DNA of 64,000 nt, from the NCBI RefSeq assembly GCF_001641265.1, contig NW_020167530.1, forward strand, positions 1,104,638 through 1,168,637, in the 5' to 3' direction. The DNA is from Pseudogymnoascus destructans. Taxonomy: Eukaryota; Ascomycota; Leotiomycetes; Thelebolales; Thelebolaceae. Shown piece after piece: positions 10,232 through 20,998 of the stretch; the stretch's first letter is position 1, and each line of letters begins with the position of its first letter. The notes below the pieces were generated by a model. The model was not told where the DNA came from and did no database searches. It saw only the letters and a list, made by a program, of their open reading frames with translations. Position numbers and translations under genes: made by a program.

Positions 10232-12397
10232 ATGATGGACACGACGACGCCGTGGGAGAGCAGCGATCCGACGCTGTCGGCGCCTTCGCAGGATGACTTT
10301 CAGTTTCTCGATTTGGGGATCAATGGCATGGGTGACGAGGTGGGGTTTAATTTCCAGGACTATGCCTCGCAGCAACAGCAGAATCAGCAACAGCAACAAC
10401 AGCAGCAGCAGCATGCGCAGATTATGAGACAGAGGGGCGTTGATGCGATGGGCTCGACAATGGGGAATGAGGCCGCGATGATGGATCTCCAGAAGCACGG
10501 GATGATGCAGAACCACATGCCAATTACGACGAGCGCGACCATGTCAGCGATGACCCAGCCCTCGCCGGTGATCACGCAGAACGCAGCGGCGCCGGACAAC
10601 AGCCTCGTCGAGATCGATGCGCAGATCCAGTACCTCCAGTTGCAGCGCCAGCAGCAGCAGCAGCGCATTGTGCAGGAGCAGCATCAGAATTACTATGTCC
10701 CACACAACAATCGTGTTGTGCCGCCCACCCCGAATAGCATTGAGATGCACAGTGGGGAGAGGCAGCTGTATCATCAGCAGCACGATTCGCAGCAGCAGGC
10801 GATGTTTGATTCTTATCAGATGCGCCTGAGGGAGCAGGAGGTATGGAGAACTTGAAGTACACCCCTTCCGAATATCTTACTAACTCAAATAAAAGCTCGC
10901 ATTCACACCCCTCGTTTCCCCCGCCGTCACCCCATTGGAAACTCACTTCAGCCTCCCAGAGTACACCATCCCAGGCGCCTACTTCAGCCCCCTCAGCTCC
11001 CCCGCCCTGCACGCCCACACCGAGTACAGCTCCATGTACTCGACCTCCCGTGCCGAGGCCTCCGCCTCCTCCCCCTCAGACATGAACATCGACCTCCTCC
11101 CCCCGCCCGCCAACTCCACCGGCCCAGGACGCAAGCACTCCATCGCGGGGGGCCGGAAACCCGCCAAGCCGCGTGCTACGCGGGCAGTCCGCCAGTCCCC
11201 CGTCGTCAAGGCGCAGAGAAGGAAAATGACAAGCACCACGATATCAGCCGAGACGCTGTCTGAGCTCGTCGAGCCAGCGCTGGCAGCGAGGCGCGCGTCG
11301 ACGAACTCGCCATCGCAGCCTCAGCCACGAGATTCCTCATCGGAGAATAACTCCATCTCCCCCGAGCATCTCTCCGACATGGCCCCCCCTCCCCTCCCCT
11401 CCTCCAACTCCGTCAGGAAATCCCCCTACCTCACGGCGCAAAACAGCCATCCGCGCGTGCAACAAATCATCTCCGGCACCGCAGCAATGTCCCCCGCCAC
11501 CCCGGCATCCCTAATGCGCATCCCGCGCAACAAGGAGACCATGGCCTCACCATCACTCAGCGTGCACGCCGAGCAGGGCGACGACCAGCTAATGGAAGAT
11601 TTCGTCCTCCCCGAAGCCGCGAATCCGCACGCCGAACCCCCTATGGCCGCTACACTCGAAAATAACAACAACGCCAGTGCCGCCGCATCCCTCCCCACCC
11701 CCGACCTCTCCCGCACGCCGTCCTTCAAACCCCTCAACGACCGCGATACGACTTCCACCTCAAATACCACCAACAAAAACCCCACGCCCTCCCCGCAAAT
11801 AAAACCTCAACCCCCAACGCCAAACCCAACATCCAACCCCCCCCCCGCAAAACTCCCAAACTCGCCGCCCGCGGCTCAGCACCGCGCCCACCATCCGTGC
11901 ACGCCTCCCCCGCGCTGCTCCCGCGCATCTCGCCCAGCCTGAAGCCGATGACGCGGGGCCCCTCGATCAGCGATGATACGGCCTCGCTGCTGTTGGCGAC
12001 GAAGTCGAATTACCAGAATATCCTCGAGGGAACCCATCTCCCCGGTATCTCGTACCCGACGGAGTTGAGCACCAACTTGACGTCAAAGCGGACGAGTCAT
12101 AAAATTGCGGAGCAGGGGAGGAGGAATAGGATTAACTCCGCGTTGCAGGAGATTGCGACGCTTTTGCCGGGGAGTGCGGCGGCGGGGAGTGGGAGTGGAG
12201 ATGCGGAGGGTGGAGAGGGAGAAAAGGGGGGGGGGAAGAATCAGCAGCAGAGTAGTAGTAGTAAGGCGAGCACGGTGGAGCATGCTATTGAGTATATTAA
12301 GGCGCTGAGGGGGGAGGTGGAGGAGGCGACGAGGAGGGCGGAGAGGGCGGAGAAGGCGTTGGCGGAGCAGCAGGGGGCGGGGGCGATGGAGACTTAG
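10232..12397 (+). CDS. NUC-1/Pho4-type bHLH transcription factor with an apparent frameshift
   Basis: Exons 10232-10840 and 10896-12397; the 55-bp intron has GTATGG...CTTACTAACTC...AAAAG and is phase 0. Across the join the protein reads FTPLVSPAVTPLETHFSLPE, then GAYFSPLSSPAL, a block I associate with NUC-1-like proteins. Gln-rich segments lie in exon 1. The C-terminus holds a bHLH: basic region SHKIAEQGRRNRIN with the H-E-R pattern for CACGTG binding, an acidic/Gly loop, then helix 2 (STVEHAIEYIKALRG) and a coiled coil. The frame breaks at a run of ten C residues (about 11837-11846): upstream frame stops at 11942, while PKLAARGSAPRPPSVHASPA and the bHLH lie one frame over. One extra C would restore about 703 residues. 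No GT donor exists nearby, so an intron is unlikely. Family role: activation of phosphate-acquisition genes in the nucleus. Confidence 0.8.
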
Positions 12398-12975
12398 GTT
12401 GGGCGGTCTTGGGAAATGGAGAGATGGTTGATGGGTGATGGTTATTATGGTAATGGTTATTATGGTAATGGTTTGGTTTGGGGAAAGTTTGATGTGTTTT
12501 TTGCGGGCGTTTTTGGGGGGTGGTTAATGGGAAATGTGTTCGTGTATTATAATACTATCTAGCCTGGCGGGTTGAAGGCGATTAGCACATAGCGATTCGA
12601 TGAATCAAGATTTATTGCAAAACAGATAGATTGAATATCTATTCACACATCCTCACCAACATGACACGAAATACCCAGACCACACCATACCAACAGCTCC
12701 GCCTCCGTATTCTCGCCTACACCTGTATTCTCGCCTACACCTCCCTTCATCAGTCATTAGTGTAGGTCGTGCGTGTGGTGACCCCCACGCCCAAGTACCA
12801 CCAAGTACCATCCATCCCTCCTCGCCCATCACTAGCGCACAAGCCGAATCCCAGTAAATACATACCGCATCGGTTTTTATACAGCAGCATACTCACAGCC
12901 TCAATACCTAGCTCACGATTTCACCCGCTCAGTTCATTAACACGATACCCGCGCGATCAAAGCTTTACGAGAACG
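12398..12975. other. intergenic region
   Basis: 3' flank of the bHLH gene with a short GGTTATTATGGTAAT direct repeat (about 12440-12470), then the promoter of the next gene. No other feature seen. Confidence 0.5.
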
Positions 12976-13631
12976 ATGGCGTCCCGCGCATTCACACCCG
13001 CTGCGCTCCGCCGCGTCGCGACAACAGCTGCACCGAGGTGCGCCCGCGCGTTTCAGACGACGGCGAGGAGGGCGGAGGAGGGGAGATCGTTGCCTGTTAG
13101 GAAGCCTGTTGGTGCTTTTCGTGGGGGGTGAGTCTTCTTCTTTCTTTGCGCTCTTTTCCTCCCGTTTGCTACCTGTCCCTTGCGCTTGGGCGGTGTGGCG
13201 AGGGAGATGATGCGGTGGACGCGGATTGGGAGGATAGGGGGAATGGGTGGTGGATGGAGGGGAAGAGGGGGAAAGATAGTGGATGGGCAGAGGCTAATGA
13301 GGGATATAGGTTATTCGGATTCTTCCTCGGTAGCTCCTTGACGGGCGCGGGGGTGTATTATTACGTCCTTGAGGAGTATCGGGTTGCGAATGAGCTGTTG
13401 ACGGAGGATATATACGTATGTTGGCCCCATCCCCCCCCCTTCGCCCCACCAACTACGGCTGTTCTTTTTCGCAGCGAGAGGGAGAAGAGAGAGAGGCAGT
13501 GCGGTAGTTTGATGTGTGGGATTATAGCTAACACGATGGTGTTCTAGTCCCTACAAGCCGCGGTGCAGCGCGTGCACGCCTACGTCGAGACGTTGGAGGA
13601 GAAGCTGGATAATACTGAGAGGAGGAAGTAA
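12976..13631 (+). CDS. small mitochondrial-type membrane protein
   Basis: Three exons, 12976-13127, 13310-13415 and 13548-13631, joined in phase (GTGAGT donor, GCTAATGA branch and ATAG acceptor; then GTATGT donor and TCTAG acceptor), give 113 residues. The N-terminus (MASRAFTPAALRRVATTAAP) is Arg/Ala/Ser-rich without acids, a typical mitochondrial presequence with a likely cleavage region near RAFQTTARR. It is followed by a Gly-rich hydrophobic segment (about residues 50-70, FGFFLGSSLTGAGVYYYV) and an amphipathic C-terminal helix (LQAAVQRVHAYVETLEEKLD). It resembles small conserved fungal mitochondrial proteins of unknown function, probably inner-membrane. I do not recognise a named family. 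Confidence 0.8.
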
Positions 13632-14019
13632 ACCAGTGGACAGTGTATATGGCGGAGATACATGTCATGGAGAGGTCTGGCTGGGCTGGACTGGATTGGG
13701 ATGGGAAAGGTGGTGATGGGGGGAGGGAAATAGCGAATGTTTTCAGCGGCTTGATGGGACTGTAGCGAAATGGGGATTTGAGCGTGAGATTGTATATGAT
13801 CTCTATGGATACCTTGACGTGTATATTCTACGTTGCCTTGCTGTGATATGTTATGCTATATCCCAATAATTTCCCCTACTATATAACTTTTACCCACCAC
13901 TCAGCCTCGTCACCAAAACTCCCTCCCACAGCCTCGCCTCCCACCTCATCCCCCATTACCACCCTTCCACCTCTACCTCTCCATCCACCACCACAATCAC
14001 ACCCGTAAACGACACAACA
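13632..14019. other. intergenic region
   Basis: 3' flank of the small mitochondrial protein gene and CCT-rich promoter of the HIT-finger gene. Nothing else seen. Confidence 0.5.
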
Positions 14020-15069
14020 ATGGACCTCTTCGGCGTCCATGACCTCCCAACCTCCAAATCCGCCTCCGCAGGCTGGGCCTACATCCCCGACACCCTCTCC
14101 AGCGCCGCGGCCCCCGCCTCCCGCAAACGCGCCCGCCACACCGCCAGCGCGCACGATCAGAGCGCCAGGCAGGATGCGAAAATCGCAAGGGACCTGGCGG
14201 CATTGGAGAGGGAGGGGGGGGGGAGGGAGGTGAGTATCCCGATTCCGGTGGTGGTTAGGGGGAGGGATGGGGCGGGGAGGGGTGAGTTTTGTCTTTCCTT
14301 TAACTACTTCATCCTTCTTACACTTGTTGCGCGCCTTTGCTACCTGCCGTGATTCCCGAGGCTGGGAGTGGAGGAGAGGGTAGGGGGGAAGCGCGCTGAT
14401 GGGAAAACTAAGAGAGATGAGATAGAAGCTAACATGACAAAAGCAACACACGGCAAGGTAACCCCCGCCGTCCGCAAAATCCTCCAATCCCAAAAAACAT
14501 TCGCAAACCACCTCTCCGACGCCGAAGCTCTCGCTACTCTCGCCCCCCCTCCTTCCTCTGCCGCCGCCGCTGTCCCCTCCACAACCACAACCGCCGCCGC
14601 TGCTGCCACACCACCCCCAGCTCCCACTGCACCATCTTCGAAACGCAAATACAAGCGCCGCTCCCTCGCTGCTGGGTCGACTTCCACCCCTTCCCCAACC
14701 AAAAGCGAGACACCACAACCCCAACAGGATACAGACATGCCCGACGCAGACACAGGAACCCTTCTAGCAATCGCCCCCCGCTTCACCCCCCACCCCGGCG
14801 ACAGCGACCCCCTCCTGCGCTCACGGATCCCCAGTATGCCCACGTCATCAGAAGTCGAGACCTTGTTAGCGGAGCGGCCTAGGGGGTATTTGGAAGCTAA
14901 GGCGGGGTTTGATGGGGCAACAGGAGGAGGAAGGGTGAAGGGAAGGAGGTTCTGTGAGGTTTGTGGGTATTGGGGACGGGTGAGGTGTATGGCTTGTGGG
15001 ACGAGGTGTTGTGCTTTGGAGTGTTTGGGGGTGCATAGGGAGGTGTGTTTTGGGGGGTATGGTGCTTAG
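14020..15069 (+). CDS. Swc6/Vps71-like HIT zinc-finger protein (SWR1 complex)
   Basis: Exon 1 is 14020-14281 and exon 2 most likely 14444-15069 (162-bp intron, GGTGAGTTTT donor, GCTAACATGAC branch, AAAAG acceptor), giving about 295 residues. An acceptor at 14368 is also in phase and would add 25 residues. The N-terminus has a basic RKRARHTAS patch. RKILQSQKTFANHL after the intron is typical of fungal Vps71. The C-terminus carries the HIT-type zinc finger, with Cys pairs in FCEVCGYWGRVRCMACGTRC and CLGVHREVC. In the family this subunit (ZNHIT1 in animals) is part of the SWR1 remodeller that deposits histone H2A.Z in chromatin. The middle is Ala/Pro-rich and probably disordered. Confidence 0.85.
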
Positions 15070-15241
15070 ACTGGTTGGGCTGGGAGGGGGTATGGGAATG
15101 GCGTTTTGGGAGGGAGATATACATTGCTGCGTTGAAGGGCTGGGGGGGTTATTATCGGTGTGCTTTATAGCTGTGAGGAGCAGTTGGTGAAGAGAGATAA
15201 AATAAATATATATCCAACGTCTATCCTCTATCATCGTACAC

Positions 15242-15353
15242 ATCCCTCTAACCATTACACGCAACCGCTCCCTCCGCTCATACATGAAACGCACCCCTCC
15301 ACCCTCTAACCATTACACGCAACCGCTCCCTCCGCTCATACATGAAACGCACC
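15242..15353. repeat. 57-bp tandem duplication
   Basis: The segment starting CCCTCTAACCATTACACGCA and ending ATGAAACGCACCCC occurs twice in direct tandem (about 15243-15296 and 15300-15353) with no visible mismatches. It lies just downstream of the stop codon of the hydrolase gene that ends at 15400. Confidence 0.8.
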
Positions 15354-15399
15354 CCTATCCTCCACCCTCTATATAAAAACGAAAGTAATAAAAGTCTAC

Positions 15400-16760
15400 T
15401 CATTCAACCTGCTCCCCTCCCCCCCCAAGAAACTCCACCACAACCCCAACCACCTCCCCAACATCCGTAACCACAAAATCATGCGCCGCCTCCACCTCCA
15501 CATACCTCACCCTCCCCTCCCCCAGCAGCTTCTCCGCATCCTCCCTCACCTCCCCAGGAAGCACAATCGGATCCTCCGTCCCCACCACAAGCAGCACCTC
15601 ATCCTCCCTCCCCCTGCGCAGCCTCTCCCAAATCTCCTGCTGTCCAGTTATGGGCGCATAGCGGATACAAGATAGGAATGCGGGCACGAAGCCGGGGTGG
15701 TTGCGTAGTTGCCACTGCACGGCCTCCGGGACGGTGAGGTGGGGGCGGGTTAGGGAGAGGGGCGTAAAATCCGGGTTCGGCACCCCCTCCTGGCCTGGCA
15801 GCTCGGCGGTGAGGACTTCAGCAGGTGCTTTATTCTCTTTCGCGTACATGGGCCCAGCCAACAACCGTCTCTCACACAACCACACAAGCCAGCTCTCGGG
15901 GATGAGTCCGGTGCAGTAGAGGACTTTGCTCCTCGAACTCATATGTTGCGGCCTTATCAACCCCGCGGGCGCGAGTAACACGAGTTTACTCACGAGATGG
16001 GGGAAGTAAGACGCGAAACCAGACGCGATCCCGCCCCCCAAAGAATAGCCGAGGATGGTGAACCCACCCGGGACGCACCAGGAGAGGTGGGAGGAGGAGA
16101 GCACGAGGAGGAGTTGCGTGGTGTACAGCCGCAGGTCGTGGGGGAGGGAGGTGGGGGTATCGCTGTAGCCGCGGCCGAAGAGGTCCTGGGGTGGGTGTTA
16201 GCGGGGGATGGGGAAAAGGGGGGGGATTGGGGGAGGGGGAGGAGATGGGGCGGAAGGGGGGGAGTACAAATAGCATAACGCGGTACCCCTTCTCGACGAG
16301 GCCGCGGGCGAGGCCGCCGAGCGCGAGGCAGGGTGTTGTGATGCCGTGCACCATTAGGATTTTGGGGCCGTCTTCTGGACCCCATTCGTGGACTCTTATC
16401 GAGCCATACTATACACTCATCAGTTTCCTTCTGCCTATCTCAGGGAGTAACGGGAGAGTGGATCAGATCAGATCGGATCGTTTTGGGAAGGCTGGACAGG
16501 AAGCATACCGGTGTATCGACATCCCTCCCCCCCGGCAAGATATCAGGCGGGTACGAAAGAGCATCGCGGGCCGCCTGGTCGAGGCGCGGGAGCAGCGTGG
16601 AGGTGGGACCGCGGGTTGTGAGCGGGGGTGCGGAGAGGGCGAGGCGGGTGAGGTGGAGGAGGGAGAGCGTTGTTAGGGAGGTGAGAGCGATGAGGGGGAG
16701 GGTGGAGGTTGGGGAGGTGGGGTCGGGGAGGGAGGCGCGGAGGCAGTGGAGAAGTGTCAT
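15400..16760 (-). CDS. alpha/beta hydrolase
   Basis: Three exons on the minus strand, 16760-16509, 16408-16268 and 16185-15400, all joined in phase 0, encode 392 residues. The N-terminus has a hydrophobic segment (about residues 20-42) that could be a membrane anchor. The core shows the oxyanion-hole strand (ILMVHGITTP), DLFGRGYSDTP, the nucleophile elbow GYSLGGG, the acid in VGTEDPIVLP, and the catalytic His in VEAAHDFV, a complete Ser-Asp-His triad in the expected order. Substrate is not predictable. The gene is convergent with the Swc6-like gene, with 330 bp between stop codons. Confidence 0.88.
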
Positions 16761-17264
16761 TTTGGGTTTGGGTCGCAGGCGGAGAAGGGAGGGTTGGGGG
16801 GGATGAAGAGGGGGAGGCGGAGGTGGGAGAAGTGAGGATAGGGTGTGTTTATGAGGTTTGGGCAGTTATAGTGAGGCTGAAAGACAGACCCTTGAGGTGG
16901 CATCTCGAACCTCGGCTGAGATGTCATTGGTTAAGCCGATAACCTGTGCCATACCCTATCATTTTGCACATACGACCAGTACCAGAACATGTGCTCACGG
17001 CCAATTGCTTAGAATTCTGACTCAGCACGGTAAGAAATGGCGGTTGTCGTCGGTCGATGAAGCTGCTCGAGAGAGACAGTCAGCGACCACTGCTATTAAC
17101 CGAATCGCAAAACCACCCGCGAAGCCACCGAACGTAGATAATTAATTTGCTCGTAACATATGCAATTTTAGAGCGATAGATGTAAAAATCGATCCATTGT
17201 AATTAGAATTGAAAGCTCTACAAAATAAGCCCCTATAGTATATAGTATAAAAAATGAGCATTCT
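16761..17264. other. intergenic region, promoter of hydrolase and degenerate DNA
   Basis: The first part is the upstream region of the hydrolase gene. From about 17140 the sequence becomes AT-rich and merges into the dead Tc1 element. No gene seen. Confidence 0.45.
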
Positions 17265-18042
17265 AGTATTTTGTATGCCACCCGTCTGCTTGAATGCACG
17301 CCTCAGGGAGGAGTTCTGTTTCTAGAACCTCAAGGTATGAGTTTGCAGTATATCCAAACTTCTTTGACTCAAAGTCACGGTCTATAAGGTATAAATTGCT
17401 CTGGCCTTCTGCTCAAAAGGCCCCCCAAACCATGATCTTCATGTTCTTATTTGTACTGTAGGTTTGGATCATCTCCCGCTGCCACTTCTGAGCAGGTGTG
17501 CGGAAACACCACTCGATCCTGTTACCCTGCCCCCGCTCAACAGAGCACTCATTACTCCACACAGCTTGACCCCAATCCTCTGCTGTCCAATTCCTCCGTG
17601 CTAAACACCATGCAAGCCGTTTCGCTGCATGTATTGGCAGTAGGAAAGGGCAACACTTTGCACGCCAATTGCCTATGCCTGCTTCTTGTAGTATCCTCTT
17701 TATAGTTGATGTTGAGCAAGCAACATTACAAGCATCCTTTACTTCTTGGTATGTATCCTTTGGGTTTAGGCATACGTGGCAGAGTATAAGGCGTTGCTCT
17801 GCTTCTATATATGACTTTCCCCGTGGTGTATAGGGTAGGCTCTTGCCTTCGGTGCGTATTGAGTCAACTGCAATTGTATATTGTACGGTGCTTCGGTCAA
17901 GGTTTAGGTCGTGTGCAATCTTAGTAGGTGTTGCACCCTCTGACTGCCTCCCAATAATCTGCCCACGTTGTTATGGGCTTAATTGGCCACCAGGCTGTCG
18001 ATTCCCATCAATTAGAGCCAAAGCCCTCCGAGTTGGTGGCAT
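17265..18042 (-). pseudogene. Tc1/mariner transposase pseudogene
   Basis: From ATG at 18042 the minus strand reads a Tc1-type transposase: MPPTRRALALIDGNRQPG, an HTH (GRQSEGATPTKIAHDLNLDR), RGKSYIEAEQRLIL, NWRAKCCPFLLPIHAAKRLA, and ESxxERG-type segment VWSNECSVERGQGNRIEW followed by KIMVWGAFW-like sequence. In-frame stops occur after LSP (TAA, near 17971) and in the GAF* position (TGA, about 17420), and the frame decays near 17265, before the last catalytic residues. The first catalytic Asp (normally WSDE) is Asn here. The element is therefore inactive. A solo LTR sits just upstream (18080-18296). Confidence 0.8.
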
Positions 18043-18079
18043 AATTATGGTTGTTGTACAAGGAGGGGTGGGTTACGTG

Positions 18080-18296
18080 TGTTACGATGGTCATGGAGGT
18101 CAAGAAGCCAGTCCGGAGAATAATAAGCTAGATTGAATCTAAAGAGAGAAGAAGAAGAAGAAGGAAGGAAGGTGAGGCTATTCCTCGTAATATACAGTTG
18201 TCCGCTTAGCGGTTGTAGCCTTGGTGGCTAAGGCTGCACCCGTAACAACCGTAACAACCATAACAACCATAACAACCATAAGCTATAATCGTAACA
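18080..18296 (-). repeat. solo LTR (family 2), minus orientation, 5-bp TSD
   Basis: 217 bp, the reverse complement of the LTR type at 8018-8350, flanked by ACGTG on both sides (18075-18079 and 18297-18301). It has about five 9-bp units where the other copy has about sixteen. Confidence 0.85.
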
Positions 18297-18488
18297 ACGT
18301 GGCGCGATTTACGTGTCAAATTGGAATTCAGTTAATAGCAGTGGTCTAGTACTGTATATCTCGGCCCGCCGCAAAGTAGCAACAGCACGCACCACAGCTC
18401 CACAGCTAAACCACCAACTCCCTATACGTAACGTAAGTCATCGTGTAACGTGGGGGATTTACCCTACCGACTCCTGAATAACTTAACA

Positions 18489-18856
18489 ATGGTTCACCGT
18501 AAAAGCCTTGAGATTGCTAAGCGTGAAACTTTAATAGCCTAGGCAGTATTAGACATCCAATCTAGGAAGTATAAGAACACATATCACGCTAAGAAAGTGC
18601 TAGGGTTGCCTAAGAGTTCTATGACACGTTGTGTTAACAGAGATTTAACACGCTCCTAAGCCCGCTAGCAACAGCAGAATTTATTAGGCATGGAAGAGAA
18701 GATACTTCTTAAGTGGATTAAAATCCTAACAATTAGCAGTTATTCCCTAGGGTATCGGTTGTTGAAGGAAACAGCTAAAGAACTCTAGTTGCATTAGTTA
18801 CTTAATTTCAACAACGTGATACTAAACTTGCTCCTACCCTAACTATGATTTACCCT
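18489..18856 (+). pseudogene. N-terminal part of a decayed pogo-type transposase
   Basis: Starts MVHRKSLEIAKRETLIA then TAG, AVLDIQSRKYKNTYHAKKVLGLPKSS (an HTH of psq/pogo type), and continues with further TAGs at expected Gln positions (KEL*LH*). The frame is interrupted at TA (18857-18858) by the younger element 18859-20718 and resumes at 20721. TAG in place of CAG is the signature of C-to-T decay. Confidence 0.7.
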
Positions 18857-18858
18857 TA

Positions 18859-18904
18859 ACGTGCATGTATAACGAAAGTGCCAAACAAGCGAAAGTGCCA
18901 AAAT
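18859..18904 (+). repeat. left terminal inverted repeat of pogo element
   Basis: Starts ACGTGCATGTATAAC and ends CCAAAAT. It is the exact reverse complement of 20673-20718. Confidence 0.92.
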
Positions 18905-18956
18905 CATGCGGTGACCAACCCCCCCAACTAAATGTTAAATTCCTCCACAACAAAAC

Positions 18957-20580
18957 ATGCGCCATAAAAATGATGAAAGCAAATTAGTGCTAGCTATCCA
19001 AGCTATGCAAAGCGACCCAAATTTGCGCCTTCGAGTTGCAGCTAGGATCTATTCCGTAGACCACCGCAAGCTACGTCACCGTTTACAAGGCGTACCTTCA
19101 CGACGCGATATCCAAGCCAACTTACGGAAATTAAGTAACCTAGAGGAATCAGTTCTTGTTCAGTATATACTTGACTTAGCTGCTAAAGGGTTCCCTCCTC
19201 AGTTGTCTATTGTTGAAGATATGGCAAATCGACTACTTGCAACACGCGACGCGCCACGCGTCGGGTCACGTTGGGCTTCAAACTTTGTTAAGCGCCATGT
19301 AGAGCTCCGGACACGCTTCCAGCGAAAATACGACTACCAGAGGGCTAAGTGCGAAGATCCAGAAGTCATTCGTGGCTGGTTTGAGCTTGTATGGAACACA
19401 ATTCTAAAGTATGGCATCAACAATGCAGATATCTACAACTTTGATGAGACTGGGTTTATGATGGGCGTCATCTCAAGCGACGCAACGGTAGTAACGAGCT
19501 CAGATGGGCGGGCAAAGGCAAAAAAGGTGCAGCCTGGCAATCGGGAATGGGTTACAGTAATCCAAGGCGTTAGTTCTCAAGGTTGGGCAGTGCCGCCATT
19601 TGTCATTGTGGCAGGTAAAAACCACCTTGCATCTTGGTATGAGAATAGCGGATTTCCAGCAGATTGGGTAATCGCTGTTACTGCAAATGGCTGGACTACA
19701 AACGAGAGAGGTATGGATTGGATTCAGCATTTTGAGAAGCACACAAAGCCCTGGAGTGTTGGTGGTTATCGCTTGTTAGTCCTTGATGGTCATGAGAGCC
19801 ACCACTCAGACAAGTTTGAGGAGTACTGCAAAGAACACAACATTATTACGCTTTGTATGCCTGCTCACTCTTCCCATATACTCCAACCACTTGATGTTGG
19901 CTGTTTTGGCCCATTAAGGAGAGCTTACGGTCGGCAAATTGAAGATATGATGCGGGCTCATATTATTCACATTACTAAGGATGACTTCTTTCCTGCCTTC
20001 CACGCTGCATTTAACATTGCAATGACAGAAAGCAATATTCAGGGAGGGTTCCGAGGTGCTGGGCTTCTTCCATTTAGCCCTGAGAGTGTAATATCTACAC
20101 TTGACGAGGTTTAAGACGCCAACACCTCCAACCTCTCGCCCAAACACCGCTCAACCATGGGTTTCTCAGACACCAAATAACCCAACTGAAGCTGTATCAC
20201 AGTCTACTTTCATTAAAAACCGAATTGCGCATCATCAAAATAGCTCTCCAACCTCAATCTATGCAGCTGTTGACCAGTTTACAAAGGGTGCATCGCAAAT
20301 AATGCATCAATTAGCATTGTTAAAAGCAGAGAACCAAAACCTGCGACAGGCAAATGAAGTGCTAAGCAAGCGCCGGAGAGCTAAAAAAACACGACTACAG
20401 CAAGGAGGATCACTTAGTCAACAGGTAGCACAGGAGCTACAGGACGAGAGGGACGTTGTGCAGCAAGTAGAGCAAGAAATAAGGGCAAGTAGTGGTCAGA
20501 AGCCAAGGGAAGAAACCCATGCACGTCGCTGTGGCAAGTGTGGTGAGACTGGACACAATGCGCGCACTTGTAGATTGTAA
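18957..20580 (+). pseudogene. pogo-type DDD transposase, one apparent frameshift
   Basis: First frame 18957-20114 (385 residues): psq-type HTH at the N-terminus, Tc5/CENP-B-like DNA-binding segment (RVGSRWASNFVKRHVELRTR), then the DDE_1 catalytic core with YNFDETGF (D1), LLVLDGHESHH (D2) and HSSHILQPLDVGCFGPL (D3), the pogo DDD signature. It ends at TLDEV-stop. The second frame, open from about 20101 to 20580, supplies the family tail: RFKTPTPPTSRP..., QPWVSQTPNNPTEAV, a coiled-coil, and a C-terminal zinc knuckle (CGKCGETGHNARTC). The two overlap at 20101-20114 and differ by one base, so a single indel near 20105-20115 probably breaks one ancestral gene of about 540 residues. Alternatively the 385-residue product may still act, since the whole catalytic core is present. 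Confidence 0.85.
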
Positions 20581-20672
20581 TAGACAGGTCTGAGGAAGAG
20601 GACTCCGAGTAGTTTTAATTATTTTATATTGTTATGGTGGATTTATCACAATTCTTATGGGGTAGTCGCGAT

Positions 20673-20718
20673 ATTTTGGCACTTTCGCTTGTTTGGCACT
20701 TTCGTTATACATGCACGT
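20673..20718 (-). repeat. right terminal inverted repeat of pogo element
   Basis: Exact 46-bp inverted partner of 18859-18904, followed by the duplicated TA. Confidence 0.92.
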
Positions 20719-20720
20719 TA

Positions 20721-20896
20721 GTTGTAAACTAGGTACCACGCTTTATATAATAGCATCCCTATCTATAAGTCACTATTAGGCAACAGATTAAGGCTATACA
20801 AATAGACACATGATGAAACTAGTGCTTATAGCATGGTTTAACATATACACTAAGGTGGTTTAATAGTTTAGATTATGTAAGAGAACACATATAACA
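20721..20896 (+). pseudogene. continuation of the decayed pogo-type transposase
   Basis: Resumes the frame cut at 18857. It reads like KNW-xPRFIQRHP with TAG where Trp is expected, then WFNIYTKVV and, after a frame change, ENTYNM. This is the region that precedes the first catalytic Asp in the family. It stops at about 20896, where a different pogo end begins, so the rest of the gene is lost. Confidence 0.6.
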
Positions 20897-20998
20897 TGAT
20901 GCACAAGTGAGCTGATAATACAAGCGAGTTAATAATTCCACCTAGAAACCACCTATAACCTGTATATATTATTATAAACCAACTAAACTAGCCCTTAC
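20897..20998 (+). repeat. 5' end of a second pogo family (fragment)
   Basis: GATGCACAAGTGAGCTGATA and the following AATTCCACCTAGAAACC match, in reverse orientation, the sequence just upstream of the decayed transposase gene at 26182 (26183-26300). It is cut off by the LTR starting at 20999. Confidence 0.5.

Larger units (their letters stand above)
18859..20718 (+). mobile_element. pogo-family DNA transposon with perfect 46-bp TIRs
   Basis: 1860 bp bounded by inverted repeats 18859-18904 and 20673-20718, identical over 46 bp, flanked by TA on both sides (18857-18858, 20719-20720), the family's target duplication. Each TIR holds two copies of GAAAGTGCCAAA separated by CAAGC, probably transposase-binding sites. 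The single gene (18957-20580) carries one apparent frameshift. Confidence 0.92.

Noticed and set aside
10142..10300. Long frames on both strands across the start of the bHLH gene
   Set aside because: They depend on CCA-rich 5' UTR composition; the real start is the ATG at 10232 with family-like sequence after it.
11700..11900. An intron explaining the frame change in the bHLH gene
   Set aside because: There is no GT donor in the preceding ~80 bases and the family sequence continues without a gap across the C run.
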